From the NCBI GenBank assembly GCA_023459095.1, contig JAEWVQ010000298.1, forward strand, positions 1 to 39,866: a stretch of 39,866 nt of DNA, given 5' to 3'. How positions within the stretch are numbered: position 1 is the first letter of the stretch; each line of letters opens with the position of its first letter. A model generated the notes under the pieces. The model did no database searches. It was not told the DNA's origin and saw only the letters and a program-made list of their open reading frames with translations. This DNA is from Pseudomonadota bacterium (GTDB lineage: Bacteria > Pseudomonadota > Gammaproteobacteria > Burkholderiales > Rhodocyclaceae). This document shows positions 8,858 to 17,793 of this stretch, in pieces. The position numbers and the translations under genes are program-made.

Positions 8858-11515
8858 ATGACACAGTTCGCCAAGGAAACACTGCCGATCAGCCTCGAGG
8901 AGGAAATGCGCCACTCCTACCTGGATTACGCGATGAGCGTGATCGTGGGGCGGGCGCTGCCCGACGCGCGCGACGGCCTCAAGCCGGTGCACCGGCGGGT
9001 GCTGTACGCGATGCACGAGCTGTCCAACGACTGGAACCGTGCCTACAAGAAATCCGCGCGTATCGTCGGCGACGTCATCGGTAAATACCATCCGCACGGC
9101 GACTCCGCGGTGTACGACACCATTGTGCGCATGGCGCAGGATTTCTCGCTGCGCTACATGCTGGTCGATGGCCAGGGCAATTTCGGCTCGGTCGACGGCG
9201 ACAGCGCGGCGGCGATGCGGTACACCGAAATCCGCATGGCGCGCATCGGCCACGAGTTGCTCGCCGATATCGACAAGGAAACGGTGGATTTCGGGCCGAA
9301 CTACGATGGCTCCGAAAAGGAACCGCTGATCCTCCCGGCGAAGATCCCCAACCTGCTGATCAACGGCTCCTCCGGCATCGCGGTCGGCATGGCGACCAAC
9401 ATTCCGCCGCACAACCTCGGCGAAGTGGTCGATGCCTGCCTGAAGCTGCTCGAAGACCCGGACACCGACATCGAGGCGCTGATCGACATTGTCAAGGCGC
9501 CCGACTTCCCGACCGCCGGCCTGATCTACGGCCTGCACGGTGTGCATGAGGGCTACCGCACCGGCCGCGGCCGGGTGGTGATGCGCGCGCGCACCCACAT
9601 CGAGCCGATCGGCAAGAACGGCGACCGCGAGGCGATCATCGTCGACGAGCTGCCCTACCAGGTGAACAAGCGCTCGCTGATCGAGCGCATCGCCGAATTG
9701 GTCAACGAGAAGAAGATCGAGGGCATCAGCGATCTGCGCGACGAGTCGGACAAGTCCGGCATGCGCATGGTGATCGAGTTGAAGCGCAACGAGATGCCCG
9801 AGGTCGTGCTCAACAACCTGTACAAGCATACCCAGCTGCAGGACACCTTCGGCATGAACATGGTCGCGCTGGTCGATGGCCGGCCGCGCCTGCTCAATCT
9901 CAAGCAGATGCTGGTGTGCTTCCTCGAGCACCGCCGCGAGGTCATCACCCGCCGCACCATTTTCGAACTGAGAAAGGCGCGCGAGCGTGGCCACATTCTC
10001 GAAGGCCTGGCGGTGGCGTTGTCCAACGTGGACGAAATCATCGCCCTGATCAAGGCCGCGCCGACTCCGGCGGATGCCAAGCGCGGCCTCATGGAGCGCA
10101 CCTGGCGCTCGCCGCTGGTCGAGGAGATGCTCAGCCGCGCGCTCGCCGACAGCTACCGGCCGGACGGGCTCGATCCGCAGTTCGGCTTCTCCGCCCAGGG
10201 CTATCGCCTGTCCGACGCCCAGGCCCAGGCCATCCTCGAACTGCGCCTGCAGCGCCTCACCGGGCTGGAGCAGGACAAGATCGTCGGCGAATACCGGGAG
10301 GTGATGGACGTCATCACCGACCTGCTCGACATCCTGGCGCGGCCCGAGCGCATCACCGCGATCATCGTCGACGAGCTGTCGGCGATCCGCACCCAGTTCG
10401 GCGACCCGCGGCGCTCGGAAATCGTCATGAGCACGGCCGAGATCAACATCGAGGACCTGATCACCCCCGAAGACATGGTGGTGACCCTGTCGCACACCGG
10501 CTACTTCAAGCGCCAGCCGCTTGCCGACTACCGGGCCCAGCGCCGTGGTGGCCGTGGCAAGCAGGCGACCTCGATGAAGGACGAGGACTTCATCGACCAC
10601 CTCTTCGTCGCCAACACCCACGACACCGTGCTGTGCTTCTCCAGCCGCGGGCGCTGCTACTGGCTGAAGGTGTACGAGGTCCCCGAAGGCACGCGCAACT
10701 CGCGCGGCAAGCCCATCGTCAATCTGTTCCCGCTCGTCGAGGGCGAGAAGATCACCGCGGTGCTGCCGGTCAAGGAGTTCGACGAGGAGCACTTCGTGTT
10801 CATGGCGACCTCCGAAGGCACGGTCAAGAAGACCGCGCTCACCGCCTTCTCCAATCCGCGCAAGGCCGGCATCATTGCGGTGGATTTGGACGATGGCGAC
10901 CACCTGATCGGGGTCGCGATCACCGACGGCGCCTGCGACGTGATGCTGTTCTCCGACGCAGGCAAGGCGGTGCGCTTCGCCGAGAGCGACGTGCGGCCGA
11001 TGGGGCGCGGCGCCCGCGGTGTGCGCGGCATGACCCTGGAAGACGGCCAGCGCGTGATCGCGATGCTGGTCGCCAAGGGCGAGGAGCAGTCGGTGCTGAC
11101 CGCGACCGAGAACGGCTACGGCAAGCGCACTCCGGTCGGCGAGTACACCCGCCACGGCCGCGGCACCAAGGGCATGATCGCGATCCAGACCTCCGACCGC
11201 AACGGCAAGCTGGTGGGCGCCGTGCTGGTCGATCCGACCGACGAGGTGATGCTGATCTCCACCGGCGCGGTGCTGATCCGCACCAAGGTGCAGGACATCC
11301 GCGAACTAGGTCGCGCCACCCAGGGCGTGACCCTGATCAACCTCGATGAAGGCACCTTCCTTGCCGGCATCGAGAAGGTTGCCGAGTCCGAGGACGACGA
11401 GCCGGTCGCCGGCGGCGGCGACGACAATCCCGAGCAGGGCAACGGCAACGAAGACAACGGCGGCCCGTCCGGCGACAGCGCAGGTCCGGCCGCAGCGCAA
11501 GGAGACGAGGCATGA
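8858..11515 (+). CDS. gyrA: DNA gyrase subunit A
   Basis: An 885-residue breakage-reunion subunit of DNA gyrase, a cytoplasmic type II topoisomerase that with GyrB introduces negative supercoils. The catalytic tyrosine is Tyr122 (AAMRYTE). The quinolone-resistance region HPHGDSAVYDTIVRMAQ has Ser83 and Asp87, the susceptible wild-type residues in E. coli numbering. The GyrA box QRRGGRGK is near residue 561, followed by a beta-pinwheel C-terminal domain. The last 40 or so residues form an acidic Asp/Glu/Asn/Gly/Ala-rich disordered tail. Its stop overlaps the serC ATG (ATGA), so gyrase and the amino-acid genes are translationally coupled, as seen in related betaproteobacteria. The ATG at 8858 gives the canonical MTQFAKETLPIS N-terminus. 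Confidence 0.98.
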   Translation: MTQFAKETLPISLEEEMRHSYLDYAMSVIVGRALPDARDGLKPVHRRVLYAMHELSNDWNRAYKKSARIVGDVIGKYHPHGDSAVYDTIVRMAQDFSLRYMLVDGQGNFGSVDGDSAAAMRYTEIRMARIGHELLADIDKETVDFGPNYDGSEKEPLILPAKIPNLLINGSSGIAVGMATNIPPHNLGEVVDACLKLLEDPDTDIEALIDIVKAPDFPTAGLIYGLHGVHEGYRTGRGRVVMRARTHIEPIGKNGDREAIIVDELPYQVNKRSLIERIAELVNEKKIEGISDLRDESDKSGMRMVIELKRNEMPEVVLNNLYKHTQLQDTFGMNMVALVDGRPRLLNLKQMLVCFLEHRREVITRRTIFELRKARERGHILEGLAVALSNVDEIIALIKAAPTPADAKRGLMERTWRSPLVEEMLSRALADSYRPDGLDPQFGFSAQGYRLSDAQAQAILELRLQRLTGLEQDKIVGEYREVMDVITDLLDILARPERITAIIVDELSAIRTQFGDPRRSEIVMSTAEINIEDLITPEDMVVTLSHTGYFKRQPLADYRAQRRGGRGKQATSMKDEDFIDHLFVANTHDTVLCFSSRGRCYWLKVYEVPEGTRNSRGKPIVNLFPLVEGEKITAVLPVKEFDEEHFVFMATSEGTVKKTALTAFSNPRKAGIIAVDLDDGDHLIGVAITDGACDVMLFSDAGKAVRFAESDVRPMGRGARGVRGMTLEDGQRVIAMLVAKGEEQSVLTATENGYGKRTPVGEYTRHGRGTKGMIAIQTSDRNGKLVGAVLVDPTDEVMLISTGAVLIRTKVQDIRELGRATQGVTLINLDEGTFLAGIEKVAESEDDEPVAGGGDDNPEQGNGNEDNGGPSGDSAGPAAAQGDEA

Positions 11516-12609
11516 GCCGCGTGTGGAATTTCAGCGCCGGCCCGGCAGCGCTGCCCGATGAAGTGCTGCGCCAGGCTGCCGAGGAAATGCTCGACTGGCA
11601 TGGTTCGGGCATGGGCGTGATGGAGATGAGCCATCGCGGCAAGGAGTTCGTGGCCATCGCCGAACAGGCGGAGGCCGACCTGCGCGAACTGCTCGCGGTG
11701 CCGGCGAATTACCGCATCCTGTTCATGCAGGGCGGGGCGCTGGCCGAGAACGCGATCATCCCGCTCAACCTGATGGGCGAGCGCACGGTCGCCGATTATG
11801 TGGTCACCGGCTCGTGGTCGGTGAAATCGCAGCAGGAAGCGCGCAAGTACGCCACGGTGAATATCGCCGCGACCTCCGAAGCGAGTGCCTGGACCACGGT
11901 GCCGGCGATGGAGACGTGGCAGCTGTCGGCCGATCCGGCCTATGTGTTTACCTGCACCAACGAGACCATCGGCGGCGTCGAGTACCCGTTCGAGGTCGAT
12001 CTGGCGCGCGTTGGCCGCGGCGAGGTGCCGGTGGTCGCCGACATGTCCTCGCACATCCTGTCGCGCGCGGTGGATGTGTCGAAATACGGGCTGATCTTCG
12101 GTGGCGCACAGAAGAACATCGGTCCCGCCGGCCTCACCCTCGTCATCGTCCGCGACGACCTCCTCGGCCGCGCGCTGCCGCACTGCCCGACCGCGTTCGA
12201 CTACAAGACCGTGGCCGCCAACAAGTCGATGTACAACACCCCGCCCACCTATGCGATCTACATCGCCGGGCTGGTGTTCCAGTGGCTCAAGCGGCAGGGC
12301 GGGGTGGCCGTGATGGAGGCGCGCAACGTCGCCAAGGCGAAGCTGCTGTACGACTTCCTCGACAGCAGCGATTTCTACGAGAACCGGGTCGATCCGGCCT
12401 GCCGTTCGCGCATGAACGTGCCCTTCTTCCTCAAGGACGAGACCCGCAACGAGGCGTTCCTCGCCGGCGCCAGGGAGGCCGGGCTGTTGCAGTTGAAAGG
12501 GCACAAATCGGTGGGCGGCATGCGCGCGTCGATCTACAACGCGATGCCGATCGAGGGCGTGCACGTCCTGGTCGATTATCTGCGCGATTTTGCCGCGCGC
12601 AAGGCGTGA
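11512..12609 (+). CDS. serC: Phosphoserine aminotransferase
   Basis: A 365-residue PLP enzyme that converts 3-phosphohydroxypyruvate and glutamate to phosphoserine in serine synthesis, and also serves pyridoxal phosphate synthesis. It has the canonical start MSRVWNFSAGPAALP, the phrase SGMGVMEMSHRGKEF, and the Schiff-base lysine in FGGAQKNIGPAG (Lys201). The C-terminal motif HKSVGGMRASIYNAMP is also typical. The length equals the family norm. It overlaps gyrA by 4 bases, and pheA begins 31 bases downstream. SerC leading an aromatic supraoperon is a conserved arrangement in beta- and gammaproteobacteria. Confidence 0.97.
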   Translation: MSRVWNFSAGPAALPDEVLRQAAEEMLDWHGSGMGVMEMSHRGKEFVAIAEQAEADLRELLAVPANYRILFMQGGALAENAIIPLNLMGERTVADYVVTGSWSVKSQQEARKYATVNIAATSEASAWTTVPAMETWQLSADPAYVFTCTNETIGGVEYPFEVDLARVGRGEVPVVADMSSHILSRAVDVSKYGLIFGGAQKNIGPAGLTLVIVRDDLLGRALPHCPTAFDYKTVAANKSMYNTPPTYAIYIAGLVFQWLKRQGGVAVMEARNVAKAKLLYDFLDSSDFYENRVDPACRSRMNVPFFLKDETRNEAFLAGAREAGLLQLKGHKSVGGMRASIYNAMPIEGVHVLVDYLRDFAARKA

Positions 12610-12640
12610 GCCGCGGTTGCGGCGATCTGGAAGCAAGAGC

Positions 12641-13705
12641 ATGAGTGACGAACTGCTGAAGCTGCGCAACGAAATCGACCGCCTCGACGGCGAAATCCTC
12701 GCCCGTCTGTCCGAGCGCGCGCGCTGTGCGCAGCGCGTGGGCGAGATCAAGCACGGCAACATCTACCGCCCCGAGCGCGAAGCCCAGGTGCTGCGCCGGC
12801 TCGCCGAGATCAACCCGGGGCCGCTGCCGGCGCCGGCGGTGCAGAAGATCTTCCGCGAGATCATGTCGGCGTGCATGGCGCTCGAGCACCCGTTGCGCGT
12901 CGCCTATCTCGGCCCCGCGGGCACCTTTTCGGAGAGCGCCAGCCGCAAGCATTTCGGTGCGGCGCCGAACTTCCTGCCGATGCCGACCATCGACGACGTG
13001 TTCCGCGCGGTCGAGGCCGGCAATGCCGATTACGGCGTGGTGCCGGTGGAGAACTCCACCGAAGGTGCGGTCGGCGGCACGCTCGATCTGCTGCTCGCCA
13101 ATCCGCTGAAGGTGTGCGGCGAGGTCAAGCTGCGCATCCACCAGCACCTGCTGTCGCGCGCCGAGGGCATGGGCGCGGCCAAGCGCCTGTATTCGCACGC
13201 GCAGTCGCTCGCGCAGTGCCACGAATGGCTCAACCGCAACCTCGGCCACGTGCCGCGCATTCCGGTGGCGAGCAATGCCGAGGCCGCGCGCCTGGCTGCG
13301 GAAGATCCGGAGTCCTGCGCGATCGCCGGCGAGGCCGCGGCCGAACTGTACGGGCTCAACCGGCTGGCCACCAACATCGAGGACAATCCGGACAACACCA
13401 CGCGCTTCCTGGTCATCGCCGATCACGATGCCGGCCCGTCGGGCAAGGACAAGACCTCCTTCGTCTGCTCCACGCCGAACCGTCCCGGGGTCATGCACAC
13501 GCTGCTCGAACCGCTCGCCCGCCACGGCGTCGACATGACCAAGCTCGAGTCGCGGCCGTCGGGCGGCGGTTTGTGGGAGTACGTGTTCTACGTCGATATC
13601 CGCGGGCATCAGAGCGATCCCCCGGTGGCCGCCGCGCTCGCCGAACTGAACGCGCGCGCGGCTTTCGTCAAGGTGCTCGGTTCCTACCCGGTCGCCCCGA
13701 TCTGA
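12641..13705 (+). CDS. pheA: Bifunctional chorismate mutase / prephenate dehydratase
   Basis: A 354-residue P-protein catalysing chorismate to prephenate and then to phenylpyruvate in phenylalanine synthesis. Domains in order are an AroQ-type chorismate mutase (about 1-90, with LLKLRNEIDRLDGEIL and ERAR), a dehydratase (about 90-270, with VAYLGPAGTFSE and NTTRFLVIA), and a C-terminal ACT domain (about 275-354) containing the phenylalanine-binding-type phrase KLESRP. The ACT domain implies feedback inhibition by phenylalanine. The ATG at 12641 follows an AAGCAAGAGC purine stretch and gives the standard N-terminus. No leader peptide or terminator was found in the 31-base gap before it, so attenuation as in enteric pheA is not apparent. 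Confidence 0.96.
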   Translation: MSDELLKLRNEIDRLDGEILARLSERARCAQRVGEIKHGNIYRPEREAQVLRRLAEINPGPLPAPAVQKIFREIMSACMALEHPLRVAYLGPAGTFSESASRKHFGAAPNFLPMPTIDDVFRAVEAGNADYGVVPVENSTEGAVGGTLDLLLANPLKVCGEVKLRIHQHLLSRAEGMGAAKRLYSHAQSLAQCHEWLNRNLGHVPRIPVASNAEAARLAAEDPESCAIAGEAAAELYGLNRLATNIEDNPDNTTRFLVIADHDAGPSGKDKTSFVCSTPNRPGVMHTLLEPLARHGVDMTKLESRPSGGGLWEYVFYVDIRGHQSDPPVAAALAELNARAAFVKVLGSYPVAPI

Positions 13706-13747
13706 GCGAATTGAGTTTCGAAGCATTCCTGCATTGAGGAGAAAGCC

Positions 13748-14845
13748 ATGAGCGTTGCCAGCCGGGCACCCGCCTACATCCGTTCCATCATGCCTTATCA
13801 GCCGGGCAAGCCGATTTCGGAGCTGGCGCGCGAGATGGGGCTGCCCGAGGCCGGCATCGTCAAGCTCGCCTCCAACGAGAATCCGCTGGGCATGGGCGCG
13901 CGTGCGCGCGATGCCGCCGCCGCCGCGCTCGCCGACGGTGCGCGCTACCCGGACGGCGGCGCGTTTGCGCTGAAGGCGGCGCTGGCGCGCAAGTTCGGTG
14001 TTGCTCCCGAGCAACTGGTGATCGGCAACGGTTCCAACGACGTGCTCGAGATCGCCGCGCAGACCTTCCTCGCCCCCGGCACCTCGGCGGTGTTCGCGCA
14101 GTACTCGTTCGCGGTCTATCCGCTTGCCACCAATGCGCGCGGTGCGCGCTGCATCCAGGTGCCGGCGAAGCACTACGGCCACGATCTGGACGCGATGGCG
14201 GCGGCGATCGAGGCCGACACCCGCATCGTGTTCATCGCCAACCCCAACAATCCCACCGGCACTTTCGTGCCCGGCGCCGAGCTCGAGGCCTTCCTCGCGC
14301 GCGTGCCGGAGGACGTGCTCGTGGTGCTCGACGAAGCCTATACCGAGTTCCTGCGCCCCGAGCAGCGCTACGACTCGATCGCCTGGGTGGCGCGCTTCCC
14401 CAATCTGCTGGTGTCGCGCACGTTGTGCAAGGCCTACGGCCTGGCCGGGCTGCGCGTGGGCTACGCGATCGCCCACCCTGAGGTCGCCGACCTGATGAAC
14501 CGCGTGCGCCAGCCGTTCAACGTGTCGAGCATCGCCCTTGCCGCGGCCGAGGCCGCGCTCGGCGACGAGGAGTTCCTCGCGCGCAGCGCCGAGGTCAATC
14601 GCCGTGGCATGGAGCAGCTCACCGCGGCGTTCGCCGAACTCGGCCTCGAGTGGATTCCGTCTTCGGGCAACTTCGTCACCGTCAAGGTCGGCGACGCCGC
14701 GGCGGTCAATCAGGCGCTGCTGCGCCAGGGCGTGATCGTGCGCCCGATCGCCGGCTACGGCCTGCCCGAGTGGCTGCGCGTGTCGATCGGCCTGCCCGAA
14801 GAGAACGCGCGCTTCATCGACGCGCTGCGCCAGGCCCTGGCCTGA
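13748..14845 (+). CDS. hisC: Histidinol-phosphate / aromatic aminotransferase
   Basis: A 365-residue class I/II PLP aminotransferase. Visible signatures are KLASNENPLG, the PLP-binding NPNNPTGTF and DEAYTEF, and the Schiff-base lysine in SRTLCKAYGLAGLRVGYA (Lys228; most homologues have Ser rather than Cys before this Lys). RVSIGLPEENARF near the end is the phosphate/carboxylate-binding arginine region. A strong GAGGAGA ribosome site precedes the ATG. Placement between pheA and tyrA is that of the HisH-b paralogue of other supraoperons, which transaminates aromatic keto acids as well as histidinol phosphate. That wider specificity is inferred from context, and a second hisC in the his operon would be expected. 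Confidence 0.92.
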   Translation: MSVASRAPAYIRSIMPYQPGKPISELAREMGLPEAGIVKLASNENPLGMGARARDAAAAALADGARYPDGGAFALKAALARKFGVAPEQLVIGNGSNDVLEIAAQTFLAPGTSAVFAQYSFAVYPLATNARGARCIQVPAKHYGHDLDAMAAAIEADTRIVFIANPNNPTGTFVPGAELEAFLARVPEDVLVVLDEAYTEFLRPEQRYDSIAWVARFPNLLVSRTLCKAYGLAGLRVGYAIAHPEVADLMNRVRQPFNVSSIALAAAEAALGDEEFLARSAEVNRRGMEQLTAAFAELGLEWIPSSGNFVTVKVGDAAAVNQALLRQGVIVRPIAGYGLPEWLRVSIGLPEENARFIDALRQALA

Positions 14846-14863
14846 ACCCCTGGAGTGCCGTCC

Positions 14864-15751
14864 ATGCCCCTGATCGATAAACTCGTCGTCTGCGGTGTCG
14901 GCCTCATCGGCGGCTCGTTCGCGCTCGCCCTGCGCCGCGCCGGCCTGGTCGGCCGCACCGTCGGCATCGGGCGCAGCGCGGCGGCGCTCGAACGCGCACG
15001 CGCGCTCGGCGTCATCGACGAGGTCGCCGAAGGCTGGGCGCAGGCGCTCGACGGTGCCGATTTCGTGCTGCTCGCGACCCCGGTCGGGCAGATCGACGCC
15101 ATCCTCGCCGCGATGGCGCCGCACCTGGCGCCGGGCACGGTGGTGACCGATGCGGGCAGCACCAAGGGCGACGTGATCGAGGCGGTGTACCGCCACCTCG
15201 ATCCGCGCCTCGCCCATGTGGTGCCGGCGCACCCGATCGCCGGTGCGGAAAAGAGCGGGGTGGACGCCGCCTTTGCCGAGCTGTTCGCCGGGCGCAAGGT
15301 GGTGCTCACGCCGCTGCCGGAAAACGACCCCGCCGCGGTCGCGCGCGTGCGCGCGGCGTGGGCGGCGTGCGGCGCCGCCGTGGTCGACATGGCACCGCAG
15401 GACCACGACCGCGTGTTCGCCGCGGTCAGCCATCTGCCGCACCTGCTCGCCTTCGGCCTGGTGCACGACCTCGCCGGACGCGCCAACGCCGAGCTGCTGT
15501 TCTCGCACGCGGCGAGCGGCTTCCGCGATTTCACCCGCATCGCCGGCAGCCATCCGGAAATGTGGCGCGACATCTGCATTGCCAATCGCCAGGCGCTCCT
15601 GGGCGAGCTTGATCAGTACCTCGCCGAGCTCGCCTACCTGCGCGCGCTGCTGCTCGCCGGCGATGGCCCGCGTCTCGAACAGCTGTTCGACGAGGCGCGC
15701 CGCGCGCGCAACGCCTGGGCCGCCCAATTCACGCCCACCACCGCTGAGTGA
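14864..15751 (+). CDS. tyrA: Prephenate/arogenate dehydrogenase
   Basis: A 295-residue NAD(P)-dependent enzyme oxidatively decarboxylating prephenate (or arogenate) on the way to tyrosine. The N-terminal Rossmann motif is VCGVGLIGGSFALALRRAGL. The catalytic-histidine region is HVVPAHPIAGAEKSGVDAA, and the helical dimerisation domain contains HLPHLLAFGLVHD and FRDFTRIAGSHPEMW. It is a stand-alone TyrA, without the chorismate mutase domain of enteric TyrA and without an ACT domain. The ATG at 14864 is chosen over an in-frame GTG at 14855, because that GTG lies in the TGGAG ribosome site. Substrate choice between prephenate and arogenate cannot be settled here. Confidence 0.94.
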   Translation: MPLIDKLVVCGVGLIGGSFALALRRAGLVGRTVGIGRSAAALERARALGVIDEVAEGWAQALDGADFVLLATPVGQIDAILAAMAPHLAPGTVVTDAGSTKGDVIEAVYRHLDPRLAHVVPAHPIAGAEKSGVDAAFAELFAGRKVVLTPLPENDPAAVARVRAAWAACGAAVVDMAPQDHDRVFAAVSHLPHLLAFGLVHDLAGRANAELLFSHAASGFRDFTRIAGSHPEMWRDICIANRQALLGELDQYLAELAYLRALLLAGDGPRLEQLFDEARRARNAWAAQFTPTTAE

Positions 15752-15753
15752 AC

Positions 15754-17706
15754 ATGGAATTTCTCGATCTGCCGCCCATGCTCGGGGCCGCGGGACAGGT
15801 GCGCCTGCCCGGCTCGAAGAGCATTTCCAACCGCGTGCTGTTGCTCGCCGCGCTCGCCGAGGGCGACACCGACATCCGCGACCTGCTCGCCTCCGACGAC
15901 GTCGAGCGCATGCTCGACGCGCTGCGCGCACTGGGCGTGCGCTGGGAGCGCGCCGGCGCCTCCGATGACTACCGCGTGTGCGGAGTCGGCGGTGCGTTTC
16001 CGGTGAAGGCCGCCGAGCTCTTTCTCGGCAACGCCGGCACCGCCTTCCGTCCGCTCACCGCCGCGCTCGCGCTCGCCGGCGGCGAGTACCGGCTGGCGGG
16101 GGTGGCGCGCATGCACGAGCGCCCGATCGGCGATCTGGTCGATGCCTTGCGCCAGGCCGGCGCCGACATTTCGTACACCGGCAACGATGGCTACCCGCCG
16201 CTGCACATCCGGCCGGCGACGATCCGGCCTGGCGGCGTGCTGCGGGTGCGCGGCGACGTCTCCAGCCAGTTCCTCACCGCGCTGCTGATGGCGCTGCCGC
16301 TGACCGGCGTGGAGACCACGATCGAGGTCGTCGGCGAACTGATCTCCAAGCCCTATATCGCGATCACCCTCGAGTTGATGGCGCGCTTCGGCGTCGACGT
16401 GCGGCGCGAAGGCTGGGCACGCTTCGTCGTGCCCGGCAGCGCCCGCTACCGCAGCCCCGGCACCGTGTATGTCGAGGGTGATGCGTCGTCGGCGTCGTAC
16501 TTTCTCGCTGCCGGCGCGATCGGTGGCGGTCCGGTCCGGGTCGAGGGCGTGGGCCGCGACAGCATTCAGGGCGACGTGCGCTTCGCCGAGGCGCTCGCGC
16601 AACTGGGCGCGTGCATTACCCTCGGCGACAACTGGATCGAGGCCGCAGCGCCTGCGAGCGGACGGCTCAAGGCCTTCGATCTCGATCTCAACCACATCCC
16701 CGACGCGGCGATGACGCTGGCGGTGGCCGCGTTGTTCGCCGACGGACCGTGCACGCTGCGCAACATCGCGAGCTGGCGGGTCAAGGAGACCGACCGCATC
16801 GCGGCGATGGCGACCGAGCTGCGCAAGGTCGGCGCCGAGGTCGAGGAGGGCGCCGACTACCTGCGTGTGACCGCGCCCGCAGCGCTGCGTCCGGCGGCGA
16901 TCGACACCTACGACGATCACCGCATGGCGATGTGCTTCTCGCTGGTCGCGCTCGGCGGCTGCCGGGTGCGCATCAACGACCCGAAGTGCGTGAACAAGAC
17001 CTTTCCCGGTTACTTCGAGGCCTATGCGCGCGTCGCGCGACCGGTGCCGGTGGTGGCGATCGATGGTCCTTCGGCCTCGGGCAAGGGCACGGTCGCCGCG
17101 CGCGTGGCGCAGGCGCTGGGGTGGCACCATCTCGACAGCGGCGCGCTGTACCGTCTGGTCGCGCTTGCCGCTTTCGATGCCGGTGTCGCGCTCGACGACG
17201 AGGCCGCGCTCGCTGCCCTTGCCGCGGCGTTGCCGGCGCGCTTCGAGGGCGACCGCATCGTGCTCGGCGAGGTCGACGTGACCGATGCGATCCGTGCCGA
17301 GCGCTGTTCGGTGGGCGCGTCCAAGGTGGCGGTGCTGCCGGCGGTGCGCCAGGCGCTTTTCGACCGCCAGCGCGACTACCGCAAGGCTCCCGGACTGGTG
17401 GGGGAGGGGCGCGACATGGGCTCGGTGATCTTCCCGGATGCGCAGGTCAAGATCTTCCTCACCGCAAGCGCCGAGGCGCGTGCCGAGCGCCGGTATAAGC
17501 AGTTGATGGAAAAGGGTTTGCCTGCTAGTATGCAAGACCTTCTGCAGGATCTACGGGAGCGGGACGCGCGCGATGCCGCCCGTGCCGTGGCGCCCCTGCA
17601 GCAGTTGCCGGACGCGGCGCTGCTCGATACCACCGAAATGGATGTCGACACCGCCGTTGCCTTCGTGCTCGATCGCGTGCGAGATCGAGCACGGGGCGCC
17701 GGCTGA
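15754..17706 (+). CDS. aroA-cmk: Fused EPSP synthase (AroA) - cytidylate kinase (Cmk)
   Basis: One uninterrupted 650-residue frame joins two enzymes. Residues 1 to about 428 are 3-phosphoshikimate 1-carboxyvinyltransferase, making EPSP from shikimate-3-phosphate and PEP. Motifs are LPGSKSISNRVLLLAALAEG, LFLGNAGTAFRPLTAAL (the glyphosate-sensitive Gly-Thr-Ala class, with Phe where E. coli has Met), RMHERPIGDL and DDHRMAMCFSLVALG. From about residue 430 the chain continues as cytidylate kinase, phosphorylating CMP/dCMP: Walker A GPSASGKGTVAARV, HHLDSGALYR, GRDMGSVIFPDA. There is no stop or start between the halves. The ATG at 15754 is used; a GTG at 15748 overlapping the tyrA stop is an alternative. 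In many relatives aroA and cmk are adjacent separate genes, so the fusion preserves the ancestral order. Confidence 0.95.
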   Translation: MEFLDLPPMLGAAGQVRLPGSKSISNRVLLLAALAEGDTDIRDLLASDDVERMLDALRALGVRWERAGASDDYRVCGVGGAFPVKAAELFLGNAGTAFRPLTAALALAGGEYRLAGVARMHERPIGDLVDALRQAGADISYTGNDGYPPLHIRPATIRPGGVLRVRGDVSSQFLTALLMALPLTGVETTIEVVGELISKPYIAITLELMARFGVDVRREGWARFVVPGSARYRSPGTVYVEGDASSASYFLAAGAIGGGPVRVEGVGRDSIQGDVRFAEALAQLGACITLGDNWIEAAAPASGRLKAFDLDLNHIPDAAMTLAVAALFADGPCTLRNIASWRVKETDRIAAMATELRKVGAEVEEGADYLRVTAPAALRPAAIDTYDDHRMAMCFSLVALGGCRVRINDPKCVNKTFPGYFEAYARVARPVPVVAIDGPSASGKGTVAARVAQALGWHHLDSGALYRLVALAAFDAGVALDDEAALAALAAALPARFEGDRIVLGEVDVTDAIRAERCSVGASKVAVLPAVRQALFDRQRDYRKAPGLVGEGRDMGSVIFPDAQVKIFLTASAEARAERRYKQLMEKGLPASMQDLLQDLRERDARDAARAVAPLQQLPDAALLDTTEMDVDTAVAFVLDRVRDRARGAG

Positions 17707-17793
17707 AACCGAGCGCGGTCGGGGCAGTCCCGGCGCGTCAGTCGTCAATCAACCTTGTTTGCCGTCGCACGGCGGTTCCGGATTTTTCCCTTT
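17707..17793 (+). promoter_or_regulatory. rpsA leader without a Shine-Dalgarno; possible S1 autoregulatory region
   Basis: The 87 bases before the rpsA ATG end in a pyrimidine-rich stretch (TTTTTCCCTTT) with no purine ribosome site. A small hairpin can form at 17761-17773 (GCCG, loop TCGCA, CGGC). In E. coli, S1 represses its own mRNA through a structured leader lacking a proper Shine-Dalgarno. The same design is plausible here, but folding was done by eye only. Confidence 0.4.

Noticed and set aside
12610..12640. Phe leader peptide and attenuator before pheA
   Set aside because: Only 31 bases lie between serC and pheA, with no hairpin and no Phe codon run.
12431..15931. A 1166-codon - strand frame opposite serC-pheA-hisC-tyrA
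   Set aside because: It is antisense shadow of four conserved genes. Composition is dominated by Arg, Ala, Gly and His, with no ribosome site or domain.
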